This document shows, piece after piece, positions 33,417 through 47,360 of a stretch of 64,000 nt of DNA (the stretch's first letter is position 1; each line of letters starts with the position of its first letter). Source of the stretch: Paulinella micropora (Eukaryota; Cercozoa; Imbricatea; Euglyphida); contig BJOX01000119.1 in the NCBI GenBank assembly GCA_009731375.1, forward strand, positions 535,046 to 599,045, written 5' to 3'. Under the pieces are notes generated by a model. The model was not told the DNA's origin, did not search any database, and worked only from the letters and a program-made list of their open reading frames with translations. A program made the translations under genes and the position numbers.

Positions 33417-33624
33417 GTATGTATGTATGTATGTATGTATGTATGAAGCATATCAGCATGTATGGGAGCACTTGGCGGCAATCGCGCATCATGTATGTAT
33501 GTATGTGTATGCATGTGTGTATGTCTGTATGTATGTATGTATGTATGTATGTGTATATGTATATATGTGTGTATGTATGTATATATGTATGTATGCATGT
33601 GTATGTATGTATGTATGTATGTAG
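33417..33624 (+). repeat. (TATG)n intron with an echo of the coiled-coil exon end
   Basis: After the donor of exon 33048-33416, positions about 33443-33492 repeat the last exon bases in diverged form (GGGAGCACTTGGCGGCAATC, then CATCATGTATG). A second TATG array then runs to acceptor GTAG at 33621-33624. Confidence 0.8.
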
Positions 33625-33712
33625 CTGCGGCTGGAGCTGCTGCTGCCCATCTACTGGGAAGTGCAGACGCAGAAGGTCATAGTTATCCATTCTTCGCTCT
33701 TTCTTCCATTTC

Positions 33713-33755
<43 letters not shown>

Positions 33756-33898
33756 GTGTTTGTGTGTTGTGTGTTTTTGTGTCTTGTCATAAAAAAGGGC
33801 AAAAGTGCACGTTCGCTGTTCTTATAGAGTAGGCAACTGTTATTGCTAGCATTGATGTAGTGATCGCTTGCTACTACAAATATGCGGCTGTTGAGCAG

Positions 33899-34859
33899 GC
33901 GCCTCCGGCATGGGTGCAATTCTGGGCGGGTCAGTTCGACACAGACGGCCTGGAGCGTACAGACATCAACTTGGACACGTATCTCAATCGGGAGCGGATC
34001 CCAACGAACGCTTCCTCTCATCCTGTCTACGTGGCAAGCCGGGAAGGTCCAGCCTTTCAACTGCTTTGTTGGTTCGTGGTGCTATGGAACAGTGATAGCT
34101 CGTGAATTAGCATTTGCTGTGCAGCGCTCTTGTTATGACTACCGTTTGCAAATGGTTCAGTATTTGAGACCAGCAGATTATGTGCGATGCAAAGAAGAAG
34201 GCATGCGATAGGCTCATCGGCGCTTGGTGGACTTGATTCGTTCCAACGTTTACTTATCTTAAATGTTTGAATGCTGAACTCATTGACAGCGTGTCTGTTT
34301 ATTTTCTGCATCTGTATCCTGGTGATCAAGCGAAACGGGTAGCACTCAAGGTGTTTACAGTCACGATGAAAGAAAAACAAAAGTTCCTCAAAGAGGCACG
34401 CCTGCTGAAAAGGCTGGGCTCTCACCCACACATTGCCAGGTTCGGACCTCAAATAATTTGACCTTTTGCATAAAATGGAAGGGTTAGGAGAGGGGGTGTA
34501 ATTTTGGACTAATGTGCATTGCGATCCGCATTATGAATTTCATCAATTTCTTGCTGGTATTCATTGGTTTGCTGCTACAATTTGCATGGTTCCTGTTGTG
34601 CAGCGTCAACCTGACGTTCTGGGATCCTAAGATCGACCAGGTCTACCTGGAAATGCCGTGGTACGCTCGGGGCAACTTGGCCTCCTGGTTCCTCGAAGCC
34701 AAGAAAAAACCGGTCTGTCATAGATTAGCCAAACTTCTTGTGTAGTTTGTACCACAATAGTGACATAGAATACTACATCCTAAGTTCGCATGTATCGATT
34801 TTTCCGCGTCCTAAGCTGTGAAGTCTCGCGGCTAAGCATGAAAAAAACAAAAAACAAAA

Positions 34860-34905
<46 letters not shown>

Positions 34906-34915
34906 NNNNNNNNNN

Positions 34916-34981
<66 letters not shown>

Positions 34982-35258
34982 GCAAACTGCTCCTTGATTT
35001 TGCTGGCGCCCATGTTTGTAAAGCTGCTGTTGATGTGTGCTGTGCTGTGCCCCTGTCCTGTGCCAGTGCAAGAGCAAGGAGGAAATTCGCATTATCTTCC
35101 GCCAGCTGCTGATGGGCCTTCATCACATCCACGCCAACGACGTCGTGCACTGCGATATCAAACCGTACACTCTACTCCTTCTGCCTGCTGCTGCCATGAC
35201 AAGAGCTTGTGTCGCGCGCTTAGCAGACATTACATATACCGCTGGATAAATAGACAGT

Positions 35259-35301
<43 letters not shown>

Positions 35302-35306
35302 GTAGG

Positions 35307-35349
<43 letters not shown>

Positions 35350-36312
35350 ATATATATCTAGATAAATGGGTAGCGCCAACAGACACACAAGCAGTGTTTT
35401 GCTCCCTTGCAGCGAAAACATCTTCTTGGATGAAGGTCCAGCGTTGCATATCAAGATCGGGTCTCCCTTCGTTCTAGTCCATAAGTATCTTTTACTGTTT
35501 TTAAACTTGCGTGACCAGAAAGAACATACGGAAGTGCATGAAAACAGCAAATGAGCAAAAAAGAGAAGAAAGACAAAAGTAAAAGAAAATCATAAAAATA
35601 AGTACAACTAACTTACAGCCATTAATGTGCTTGTGTTGCGGTGGGAAGAAACAATTAAGACAAGCAAATAATAAAGAAAAAGTAAAGGAAAGACAGAATA
35701 CTGAAATTGCAGCAAACAGAACAAACCAAAACAATTGCAACAAAACAGTAGAAAAAATACAAAAATACAATTAGCTTGCAACACTACTGATGATTGTTTT
35801 GTTTGTGCGGGATTTTGACGTGAGTCGCGACGAAAAAGAGCGTTTCATTGCCACAATAGCGGTCACGCGCCAAACCAGTCTGACGGTGGGAGGGTTCACG
35901 CCCAGGTACATGGCGCCGGAGCTGCTGCATTCCGCTTCCAGCCGCTGCAGCAAGGCCTTGGACGTGTACGCGGCGGGGCTCATGTTCTATGACATGCTGA
36001 CGGGTGACACGCGACCGTCGTCATCGATTGTGCCCTCACTGGACACGCTCGAGCCCGCCGAGCGCGAACTGCTGCAGAAGTGGCTGCACAAGGACCCAGG
36101 CAGCGCTCCACCATTCCCGAGCTGCTGGTGCCACCAATAGCTGCTATTTGATGTATTTCTTCTTTCGTGGTAGTGTGGTCCTGCTTGAAGTTTGCATCCT
36201 TTACTGGCTATTTCTGTTGATGTTTGCGATAGTTGCTTTTTGTTGTTTGGTACTTTACTGCTTCCTTTGGGACGGGAAAAGGGGGGGTAAAAGGAGGTTG
36301 CGGATCGAGGAT

Positions 36313-36361
<49 letters not shown>

Positions 36362-37213
36362 NNNNNNNNNNNNNNNNNNNNNNNNNNNNNNNNNNNNNNN
36401 NNNNNNNNNNNNNNNNNNNNNNNNNNNNNNNNNNNNNNNNNNNNNNNNNNNNNNNNNNNNNNNNNNNNNNNNNNNNNNNNNNNNNNNNNNNNNNNNNNNN
36501 NNNNNNNNNNNNNNNNNNNNNNNNNNNNNNNNNNNNNNNNNNNNNNNNNNNNNNNNNNNNNNNNNNNNNNNNNNNNNNNNNNNNNNNNNNNNNNNNNNNN
36601 NNNNNNNNNNNNNNNNNNNNNNNNNNNNNNNNNNNNNNNNNNNNNNNNNNNNNNNNNNNNNNNNNNNNNNNNNNNNNNNNNNNNNNNNNNNNNNNNNNNN
36701 NNNNNNNNNNNNNNNNNNNNNNNNNNNNNNNNNNNNNNNNNNNNNNNNNNNNNNNNNNNNNNNNNNNNNNNNNNNNNNNNNNNNNNNNNNNNNNNNNNNN
36801 NNNNNNNNNNNNNNNNNNNNNNNNNNNNNNNNNNNNNNNNNNNNNNNNNNNNNNNNNNNNNNNNNNNNNNNNNNNNNNNNNNNNNNNNNNNNNNNNNNNN
36901 NNNNNNNNNNNNNNNNNNNNNNNNNNNNNNNNNNNNNNNNNNNNNNNNNNNNNNNNNNNNNNNNNNNNNNNNNNNNNNNNNNNNNNNNNNNNNNNNNNNN
37001 NNNNNNNNNNNNNNNNNNNNNNNNNNNNNNNNNNNNNNNNNNNNNNNNNNNNNNNNNNNNNNNNNNNNNNNNNNNNNNNNNNNNNNNNNNNNNNNNNNNN
37101 NNNNNNNNNNNNNNNNNNNNNNNNNNNNNNNNNNNNNNNNNNNNNNNNNNNNNNNNNNNNNNNNNNNNNNNNNNNNNNNNNNNNNNNNNNNNNNNNNNNN
37201 NNNNNNNNNNNNN

Positions 37214-37255
<42 letters not shown>

Positions 37256-37422
37256 AATGTTTTGTCGATTTCTTTCAAGTGTGTGGACATCTTTCTTCTG
37301 GTTGGCTTTTCTTGGTTTCTCTCTCAAGAAATATTAGCATTCACTTGTGGTATTGATTTTGATAGGCTGCTCCGTTTTTCTTCCAAGCCGAATTGGAGTT
37401 GCAAGAGATGCATCAGCGAGAG
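33899..37422 (+). pseudogene. Protein kinase domain exons of the coiled-coil/kinase/RING gene
   Basis: Seen in order: VALKVF with the beta-3 lysine (34331-34439); a hinge-like VYLEMPWYARGNLASW (34604-34712); the catalytic loop as VVHCDIKPENIFL (35067-35460) with Cys in place of the usual Arg of HRD; DFD in place of DFG (35811); and GGFTPRYMAPELL with the APE motif, DVYAAGLMFYDMLTG, and WLHKDP then, after a one-base shift, QRSTIPELL (35810-36127). This is a Ser/Thr- or TKL-type eukaryotic kinase core. The acceptor before DFD is not canonical. The catalytic Lys, Asp (HCD) and DFD Asp are present, so an ancestral copy could have been active. Confidence 0.75.
34857..34980. repeat. Poly-A run with 10-N gap
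   Basis: About 110 A residues around a short gap lie in the intron between exons 34604-34712 and 35067-35164. Similar poly-T runs border the large gap at 36313-37253. They could be retroposed tails or assembly stalls. Confidence 0.85.
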
Positions 37423-37795
37423 GTAATCTCGCACACTAGTAGTTCTGCGTTGCAAAGCAAATGGTCTCGAAAGTATTTTAGTTTATAGGAACGGCGACTA
37501 TGAAACTTTTCAGATGTTTAAGGAATTCATTCACAGTCATTTCTTGCGTTCTGCATCTGAAAAGTGGCTCTTTAGAAAGGCCATCGAAGACCTTTCAAAA
37601 TAGCTACTACTGAACAAGGAAAACAAGGAAGGGTTGAGAACGAAGCTTATGAAAACGCAAAAAGTTCTTGGTCCTAGACACTGTCGTTACGTTGCGCCCA
37701 TATTGCGTGGATTTATTGAAGCTGCTGATTTGTCATCGGGCATCCCGCGACTTTCCTCAGTTAAATGCATGTGCATGTGTGTGTTTGTGTTTTAG

Positions 37796-38589
37796 GCTGA
37801 GCTGCAGGGTGCGAGTCGCCAGTGCTGCATCTGCGGCGACGACTTCTTCCAGGCGGACGGGCTAGACTGCCCCGTCAACCAGCCTGAACACTTCGTCTGT
37901 TCCGCCTGCTTGTCTTGCCACGTGCAAGAGGATCGGGTAAGGACTTGGACCTAGTGCGCGAGGCAAAGGGAGTCTGGTGCCCGCTGCGCCGACACGGCTG
38001 CGAAGCGAAGCAACCCTACGAGCTGGCTCTCCTGGCCTCCCGCGTGACGCCCGAAGCCTTCCAGTCTCAAATGGACGCTATTCGCAAAGTGCAGGAGCAA
38101 AAGCTGTCACAGGACTTGGAGGCGCGCTACAAGCAGCAGCTGGAGGAGGAGATGAAGCGCTATGAGAGGCTGTCGGCCCAGCAAAGGCAGGTGCAGCAAG
38201 CTCGCTACTACATTCAAGAGGAGCTATTGACTCTCAAGTTCCCCAGAAAGGAATGCAGAATGGCTTTTGTAGACTTCACTGGGTGCTGCGGTCTAACCTG
38301 CGGGGCTTGTGGCTGCGGGTTTTGTGCATGGTGTCTGAAGGGCTGCGGTGACATCGACAACGCGCATAAACACGTCTAGAGCTGCGACGCCAACAGAGAG
38401 CCAGGGAAAAAACTCCACTCCACCTTGGCCTTGTTCGAGCAAGCGCAAAATGCACGCAGGGAGGAGTTGATCAGGCAGTATTTGCGCACCTTGGGCACTG
38501 CAGAGCTGCGGAAACAGGTGCTGGACGCGGTGCGGTCTAATCTGAAACAGCTAGGGCTGCAGGAGCTGGCGGAGGCATCTGGCGCTTAA
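37796..38589 (+). pseudogene. RING/IBR-like zinc-finger exon with frameshift and in-frame stop
   Basis: The first Cys cluster reads CCICGDDF ... CPVNQPEHFVCSACLSC, a RING-like treble of C-x2-C pairs with one His. After a frame change near 37937 the reading continues KDLDLVREAKGVWCPLRRHGC, then a long helix (KVQEQKLSQDLEARYKQQ), then FTGCCGLTCGACGCGFCAWC ... CGDIDNAHKHV. TAG (38377) follows exactly where the final Cys-bearing segment (SCDANREPG) begins. The layout recalls RBR-type ubiquitin ligases, but the spacing is not checked. If intact it would pair a ubiquitin-ligase-like module with a kinase. Confidence 0.6.
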
Positions 38590-42008
<3,419 letters not shown>

Positions 42009-42014
42009 CCCATG
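42009..42014 (+). repeat. Target-site duplication CCCATG, left
   Basis: Identical to 63400-63405, immediately outside the two terminal repeats. Its 6-bp length fits Polinton integrase. Confidence 0.9.
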
Positions 42015-42168
42015 AGTAGTATAGGGGGCCACTTCAGGACAGATTTTCAGTGCAGTTTCTCTACAGAAACCACACTAAGAGCCGTTATTCATTATTTCGT
42101 CTATCTATTTATAACAAATACAGAAAGATAAAAGAAAGAAAAACGGCTACCTGTAAATAATTATTATT
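42015..42168 (+). repeat. Left terminal inverted repeat, 154 bp
   Basis: Matches the reverse complement of 63246-63399 with about five mismatches. It starts AGTAGTATAGGGGGCC and ends near AATAATTATTATT. It is the expected site of protein-primed initiation and of integrase binding. Confidence 0.95.
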
Positions 42169-42190
42169 TAAATAAATAAATAAAGACACA

Positions 42191-42198
42191 TATATAGG
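42191..42198 (+). promoter_or_regulatory. TATATAGG box directly before the first element gene
   Basis: TATATAGG abuts ATG 42199. Similar AT boxes lie within about 0-15 bases of most start codons in the element, so transcripts may have very short leaders. Confidence 0.5.
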
Positions 42199-42739
42199 AT
42201 GACAAACGAAGACACTCAGAGATTTAGAATGTCCAGAGGTTGTGTTATGGTAAAGAATAACGAAAAGAGACCAATGGTAAAAGTTCAATGGAGAGAAGGA
42301 GGAAAAGTTATGTGTAAGAGTTTCTGTATCGGAAAGAAAAAATCAAAAGAGCAAGCATTGGAAGAAGCAAAGAAATATCACGAGGAAAATATAATACCTA
42401 AATACGAGGAATGGAAAATTAATTTCGATAAAGAAACAAGCATAATCAAAAAAGAAAAGAAAAAAATTTGGAAGCATAAAGATTTTAAGTGTGGATGTTG
42501 CGCTGAAATACATAATGNNNNNNNNNNGATGTGGCGCTGAAATTCATAATGGAAACAAAACGCGACATATGAAGTCTCATAAACATATTTTAGCAGAAAA
42601 AGAAAAACCTCCAGTTCCTACAAGGCCAAGCAAAGAGTATATGGATAGAATAAAGAAAGATGACGACAACGATAGATGTAATATGTGTGGATATATGGAA
42701 CATAACTGCCACTGCGGTTCCGGGTATGGTAAGTATTAG
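42199..42739 (+). CDS. Putative AP2-like DNA-binding protein with Cys clusters (gap inside)
   Basis: This is the first gene after the left repeat, with ATG at 42199 right after TATATAGG. The N-terminal part (RGCVMVKNNEKRPMVKVQW through CIGKKKSKEQALEEAKKYHEE) has the strand-strand-strand-helix pattern of AP2-like or integrase-arm DNA-binding domains: a W-containing strand, then a K-rich turn and a helix. Cys/His pairs follow (KCGCCAEIHN, CGAEIHNGNKTRHMKSHKH, and CNMCGYMEHNCHCGSGYG near the end). The 10-N gap (42518-42527) lies between two near-identical CGAEIHN segments, so at least one Cys-finger unit may be collapsed and the frame across the gap is not known. The role is unknown; replication or transcription control is an inference. 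Confidence 0.6.
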
Positions 42740-42904
42740 TAATCAAAAAGGTTTCTCTGGGGAAACCACTGAATTTCCATTTAAAGACAAGGAGGGGTCT
42801 TATATATAGGGGCACACACGAGGCCACGAGGGGACGACCGATTGAGGCAGACAAATATTTTAATTTTATAAAATTATATTTTCCTTGATATACTATTTTC
42901 AAAT
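42740..42904 (+). promoter_or_regulatory. Intergenic region upstream of the DNA polymerase gene
   Basis: 165 bp with CTTATATATAGG near 42800 and an A/T-rich stretch just before ATG 42905. No small gene is seen. Confidence 0.4.
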
Positions 42905-45900
42905 ATGGAGACACACACGTATAACGGCAAGGTCTACAGGTTGGATAGATTAAGGGAATATAAGATAAATTACGAAATCAAGTCTGTCAGGGGTCGGGAT
43001 GTTATATATATCAAACCGAAGGTAAGGGGGTATAAAATCGATACACCGACCGCCCAAAACTACTTGAACCAAGTAAGGAGCGCAGTGTATTTTGAGCACC
43101 ATGTTATACCAATAGCGCCACCTTTACCGACGATTGAAGAGAAAAAAGAACTGAAAGAAAATTACAGAGACTTGTTGAGGTATGGAAATTATGATATAAT
43201 AAGGGACGACAGCAAGGAACACGAACTAGGAATAAATGAAAGCCGATATGCGGTAAGGATTAACGGCAACTTCCGATCATTCACAATGCGCGATGTGATA
43301 AGATTTATTGAGATTGTGTTGAACGACTTTGTAAAACGACAAGCACCAGCAGATAAAGTTAGCCTTGGTATTGAGTTTGTGGATTACTATGGAAAGGTAT
43401 CAACAGGCTTACACAAAGTTAATCAAATCTCGGTTGAAAAAGTTTTAGAAAGATTGTCAGCAATATTTCAAAGCAACGAAAGCCTTTACATGGATGAGAA
43501 CGGAATCAACTTTGACAAATTAAAATTTGTGTTGAAATCTGTTAAAATGCCTACGGGCGGGACAAGGCTACAGGTTTTGAACAAATTGGATATCTACAGA
43601 AAGAAAGGAGTAATCTGTATTACAAACAGCGATAACTTATGCTTAGCACGAGCAATCGTTGTAGTCAAAGCAAAAATTGAAAAACACCAAAAATTCTCTC
43701 AAATTATGCGAGGACGAAAGATACAGCAGGAAATGGCCGAGTCTTTACACGATGAAGCGAAAGTCATTAAGGATGTGTGTGGGATACCAGAAATTAATAC
43801 ATTCGCTAATCACATTAAATACAATCTGGTTATTGTCGAATTCCCTGACAAAATCATTTATAAAACAGAACTACTCGATGCGAACGGCGAACGGCTTACT
43901 AACCTTTATATTCTAAAGACTGAAGGACATTACGATGCCATAACTAACATGAAGTCTATGCTAGGAAAAAAGAATTTCTGTGAGTTATGTCTAAGAGGGT
44001 ATAAGGAAAGACATGCTTGTGAAGCCAAATGTAGTATCTGTGAAACCAAAGGATGTAAGGGAATAAATGACAAGAGCCAGTGGAAAGAATGTGAGCAGTG
44101 TAACAGAAAGTTTCCAAACACTGAATGCTTTAATAACCACATGACAACAAACTGCGATATAAAAGCAAAATGTAAATCGTGCGGGCTTAATTACAGAAAG
44201 AAGGATGAACACAAATGCGGATATGCGAAATGCCGAAATTGTAAACTAGTGAAACCGCTTGAACACCAATGTGAAATAGTCCAAAAAGAAATCTTACAGC
44301 CGTCAGAGCAATACATATTCTTTGACTTTGAAGCGACACAGGATACAGGCGAACATATTGTTAATCATGCCGAAAGCCAGTATTTCGACGGAAGGGGCCC
44401 CGCCCCTTTCCAAACCCTTGACGAAAAAGGTGGGGGTATGGTAGGGGGTGAAACCCCCTCCCCAGTAATTCACAAGAACATTCAAGATTTCTGTAATTGG
44501 GCTTTTGACACTAAACACAGCGGATTTACATTTATCGCACACAATGCCCGCGGGTATGATTGTCAGTTTATTCTTAAGTGGTTGGTTGATAATGGACAAA
44601 CCCCATTTGTAATCTATGAAGGTGGTAAGATTATGATGATGACACTTAAGAAGTATCGGTTCATAGACAGTCTGAGTTTTCTTACGATGCCATTGTCAGA
44701 CTTTCCAAAGACATTCGGGCTTACGGAACTTAAGAAAGGGTTCTTCCCGCACTTCTTCAATACGGCGAAAAATAAAAACTATGTTGGTGTAATGCCACAT
44801 AAGAAACATTACGGCTACGACACTATGCGAGGAGATAAACGAAAGGAATTTCTTGAATGGTATGATGAACAAGTGAAAGCACATAACCACTTTGATATGG
44901 CGAAGGGAATTGCGGAGTATTGTCATTCAGATGTTGATATACTGAGAAAGGGTTGTATAGATTTTAGAAATCAGTTTCTAGAGTTCGGTATCGACCCCTT
45001 TCAATATACAACTATTGCGAGTTGTGTTATGGCTTTGTATCGTGCTAAGTTTATGCCAGAAAATTCAATTGCAATATTGAAAGCGGAAAAACAAAACAGG
45101 ATGGCTTCTAGGGCTTGTGTTGAATGGTTAGCCTACAGAAGCAGACTAGACAAAACCGATATTAAACACGCATTCAACGGAGGTGAAAAAATGTTTCAAC
45201 TTGGCCAATCTCGGGTGTATGTAGATGGCTGGGATGAGAAAAACAAAACCGCTTATGAGTTTTACGGGTGTCATTGGCACGGCTGTCAGAAATGTTGGAA
45301 TAGCAATGCTTTGAATGTGAAAAAGAATAAAACAATGGGCGAACTATACAAGGAAACAATGAGAAGAGAAAAACAACTTAACGAACAAGCAAAAGTCATA
45401 AGTATCTGGGAGTGCGATTGGCACCTGATGAAAACCAGTGAAAGACTGGCAGAGGATACAAACGAACGAATTACGGAACAAGAAGGACTGAACCCACGAG
45501 AGGCGATGTTTGGAGGTAGAGTGAATGCTTTGAAATTATATTGGAAATCACGACATGATAATGAGTATGCGAAATATATTAACATATGTTCACTTTATCC
45601 GACCGTCATGTATTACGACCTTTATCCAAGTGGACACCATATAATTATTAGACCAAGCAACGAAGGAGAAAGAAAAGATATGAAAAACAAAATTATAAAC
45701 AGAGAATATTTCGGAGTGGCTAAGGTTAAGATGCTACCGCCGAGGGGCTTACTACACCCAGTTTTACCGAAGGCGGACAGAGGAAAGATGATGTATTACT
45801 TATGCGATAAGTGCGGAATGACTGAGCAACACGGTGAATGTAAACACACAGATAAAGAACGAGCAATAACGGGCACATGGGCAACTCCAGAAATTTACAA

Positions 45901-46963
45901 GGCCTTAGACAAAGGGTATAAGTTAATAAAAATATATGAAGTATGGCACTGGAATGAACAAAGCAGTAGCCTATTCAAAGAATACATAAAGACATTTTTG
46001 AAAGTAAAACAAGAGTCCAGCGGATACCCCGCGGGATGTAATACGGAAGCAGAAAAACAAAATTACATAAACAGCATGGAAGCCAAAATGGGTGTTAAGA
46101 TGGATGAAAGAAAAATATTTAAAAACGAAGGACGGCGAGCAGTGGCTAAGTTGTGCTTGAACTTTTTATGGGGCAAGTTTGGACAGAAACAAAATAAAAC
46201 ACAGAACAAAATGATAAAGGATAAAGATACATTATACAAACTATTGAACGATAAATCAGTGGATAATATAAATATTAACATAATTAACGACAAAATTGTA
46301 GAAGCCAGTTATGACTTAAAACAGGATGCGGTGAGCGACCCGATTAAAACAAATATTGTAGTTGCTTTATTTACTACATGCCATGCGAGAATGAGACTTT
46401 ACAATATGATGGACAAATTAGGCAATAGGATATTGTATCATGACACAGACAGTGTAATATATACGACTAACAAGGAAATTAATGAGGCAGATGTAGAGAC
46501 AGGCGATTTACTGGGAGATTGGACTGATGAATTAAAAGGAGCAAAAATAAAAACCTTTGTGGGAGGCGGGCCAAAATGTTATGGATACTTATTAGATAAT
46601 GGTAAAGCCAGTATGAAAGTAAAAGGATTTAGTATGAACTATGAAACGAAAAAAGCATTGAATTTACCGAATATGTTAAGTGTGATAAGTTGCGGGCTTG
46701 GTATTACAAACACTGAATTATTTGAGAATGGTAAAAATGAACTGGCTGAATTGTTGGAGACTGATGAAGAATTACGGATTGCTAAGCGAATTGAGAAGTC
46801 TGGAAAAGTAGTTATAATAGAAAACAACAAAATTACAAGAGATAAACAAAAGAAAAAAATAACAAGCGAATACTTAGAAAAGATATTTAGTTTTACATAT
46901 ACGAAAAGACAAGTTATAGGAATTGTAGAGAATGCGATTGAAACGAGACCTTTTGGATTTTAA
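42905..46963 (+). CDS. polB: Protein-primed family B DNA polymerase (Polinton type)
   Basis: 1,352 residues, the usual size for Polinton polymerases. The N-terminal third contains GVICITNSDNLCLARAIVV, typical of the Polinton N-terminal region, then a Cys/His-rich zinc-finger stretch (about residues 358-460). Exonuclease motifs: FDFEAT (D474, E476), FIAHNARGYD, and YCHSD (Y672-D676). Polymerase motifs: INICSLYPTVMYYDLYPSGH (motif A, from about 892), AKLCLNFLWGKFGQK (motif B) and YHDTDSVIY (motif C; D1180, D1182). Motif A normally starts D-x-x-SLYP; here AAC encodes Asn893 at the catalytic Asp. The frame is otherwise fully intact. The enzyme would copy the linear genome from a terminal protein on the inverted repeats. 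Assignment is certain, activity is not. Confidence 0.95.
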   Translation: METHTYNGKVYRLDRLREYKINYEIKSVRGRDVIYIKPKVRGYKIDTPTAQNYLNQVRSAVYFEHHVIPIAPPLPTIEEKKELKENYRDLLRYGNYDIIRDDSKEHELGINESRYAVRINGNFRSFTMRDVIRFIEIVLNDFVKRQAPADKVSLGIEFVDYYGKVSTGLHKVNQISVEKVLERLSAIFQSNESLYMDENGINFDKLKFVLKSVKMPTGGTRLQVLNKLDIYRKKGVICITNSDNLCLARAIVVVKAKIEKHQKFSQIMRGRKIQQEMAESLHDEAKVIKDVCGIPEINTFANHIKYNLVIVEFPDKIIYKTELLDANGERLTNLYILKTEGHYDAITNMKSMLGKKNFCELCLRGYKERHACEAKCSICETKGCKGINDKSQWKECEQCNRKFPNTECFNNHMTTNCDIKAKCKSCGLNYRKKDEHKCGYAKCRNCKLVKPLEHQCEIVQKEILQPSEQYIFFDFEATQDTGEHIVNHAESQYFDGRGPAPFQTLDEKGGGMVGGETPSPVIHKNIQDFCNWAFDTKHSGFTFIAHNARGYDCQFILKWLVDNGQTPFVIYEGGKIMMMTLKKYRFIDSLSFLTMPLSDFPKTFGLTELKKGFFPHFFNTAKNKNYVGVMPHKKHYGYDTMRGDKRKEFLEWYDEQVKAHNHFDMAKGIAEYCHSDVDILRKGCIDFRNQFLEFGIDPFQYTTIASCVMALYRAKFMPENSIAILKAEKQNRMASRACVEWLAYRSRLDKTDIKHAFNGGEKMFQLGQSRVYVDGWDEKNKTAYEFYGCHWHGCQKCWNSNALNVKKNKTMGELYKETMRREKQLNEQAKVISIWECDWHLMKTSERLAEDTNERITEQEGLNPREAMFGGRVNALKLYWKSRHDNEYAKYINICSLYPTVMYYDLYPSGHHIIIRPSNEGERKDMKNKIINREYFGVAKVKMLPPRGLLHPVLPKADRGKMMYYLCDKCGMTEQHGECKHTDKERAITGTWATPEIYKALDKGYKLIKIYEVWHWNEQSSSLFKEYIKTFLKVKQESSGYPAGCNTEAEKQNYINSMEAKMGVKMDERKIFKNEGRRAVAKLCLNFLWGKFGQKQNKTQNKMIKDKDTLYKLLNDKSVDNININIINDKIVEASYDLKQDAVSDPIKTNIVVALFTTCHARMRLYNMMDKLGNRILYHDTDSVIYTTNKEINEADVETGDLLGDWTDELKGAKIKTFVGGGPKCYGYLLDNGKASMKVKGFSMNYETKKALNLPNMLSVISCGLGITNTELFENGKNELAELLETDEELRIAKRIEKSGKVVIIENNKITRDKQKKKITSEYLEKIFSFTYTKRQVIGIVENAIETRPFGF

Positions 46964-47031
46964 AAAAATAAAATATGAAATAATTAATTAATTTTTTCCA
47001 TAAAATTTTTTTCATAAGTCTATATAGACAG

Positions 47032-47334
47032 ATGACCACCCTTACCAGACTATGTGAAAAATTTGAACAACTTTCAATTGAGAAGAAGAAGGAATTCTTT
47101 TCAGTAAAAGATGTGCAACAGGTAATTAATGAAGAAATTAAGTCAATTGAAAAAAATAGANNNNNNNNNNGTAGAGCGGGAAAGCCAACCGATACTTTTC
47201 CATTTGGTAAGTATAAAGGTAAGAAAATTCAAGATGTAGCAGTTATTGATAAGCCATACCTTGAATGGGTTATGAAACAGCCGTGGTTTGATAAATTTAC
47301 AGACATTAAAAGTGAAGTAAAAAAATACATTTAA
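47032..47334 (+). CDS. Small FGKYKG-domain (DUF3820-like) protein, copy 1 (gap inside)
   Basis: ATG 47032 follows GTCTATATAGACAG. The N-terminal helix (LTRLCEKFEQLSIEKKKEFF) is followed by a 10-N gap (47161-47170). The C-terminal half FPFGKYKGKKIQDVAVIDKP with YLEWVMKQ matches the short DUF3820-like module (F-G-K-Y-K-G ... P-x-Y-L-x-W) found near exonucleases and in large-virus proteins. Its function is not established; a nucleic-acid role is an inference. The next gene ends in the same module, so the two are tandem paralogues. Confidence 0.65.
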   Translation: MTTLTRLCEKFEQLSIEKKKEFFSVKDVQQVINEEIKSIEKNRXXXXRAGKPTDTFPFGKYKGKKIQDVAVIDKPYLEWVMKQPWFDKFTDIKSEVKKYI

Positions 47335-47360
47335 TAAAATTATTTTGTAGTATATATATC

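Larger units (their letters stand above)
26142..38589 (+). pseudogene. Coiled-coil / protein kinase / RING-IBR-like gene, several lesions
   Basis: Exons: 26142-26268, 31241-31892, 32347-32448, 32644-32697, 33048-33416, 33625-33675, 33899-34046, 34331-34439, 34604-34712, 35067-35164, 35413-35460, 35810-36127, 37366-37422, 37796-38589. Phases agree at nearly all junctions. The N-terminal part is charged and helical (coiled coil in 33048-33416), then a kinase fold, then Cys-rich RING/IBR-like modules. Lesions: an extra A in an A9 run (31332-31340); no AG acceptor before 35810 (CG instead); a one-base loss near 36094-36100 before RSTIPELL; a frameshift near 37937; and an in-frame TAG at 38377-38379, 70 codons before the natural stop TAA at 38587-38589. 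Either it is a decaying gene or the host assembly has indels. The ankyrin gene upstream shows no such breaks. Confidence 0.7.

Noticed and set aside
37938-37955. An 18-base mini-intron (GTAAGG...CCTAG) explaining the frame change in the RING exon
   Set aside because: Removing 18 bases keeps the wrong frame; the frame that encodes WCPLRRHGC needs a one-base change.
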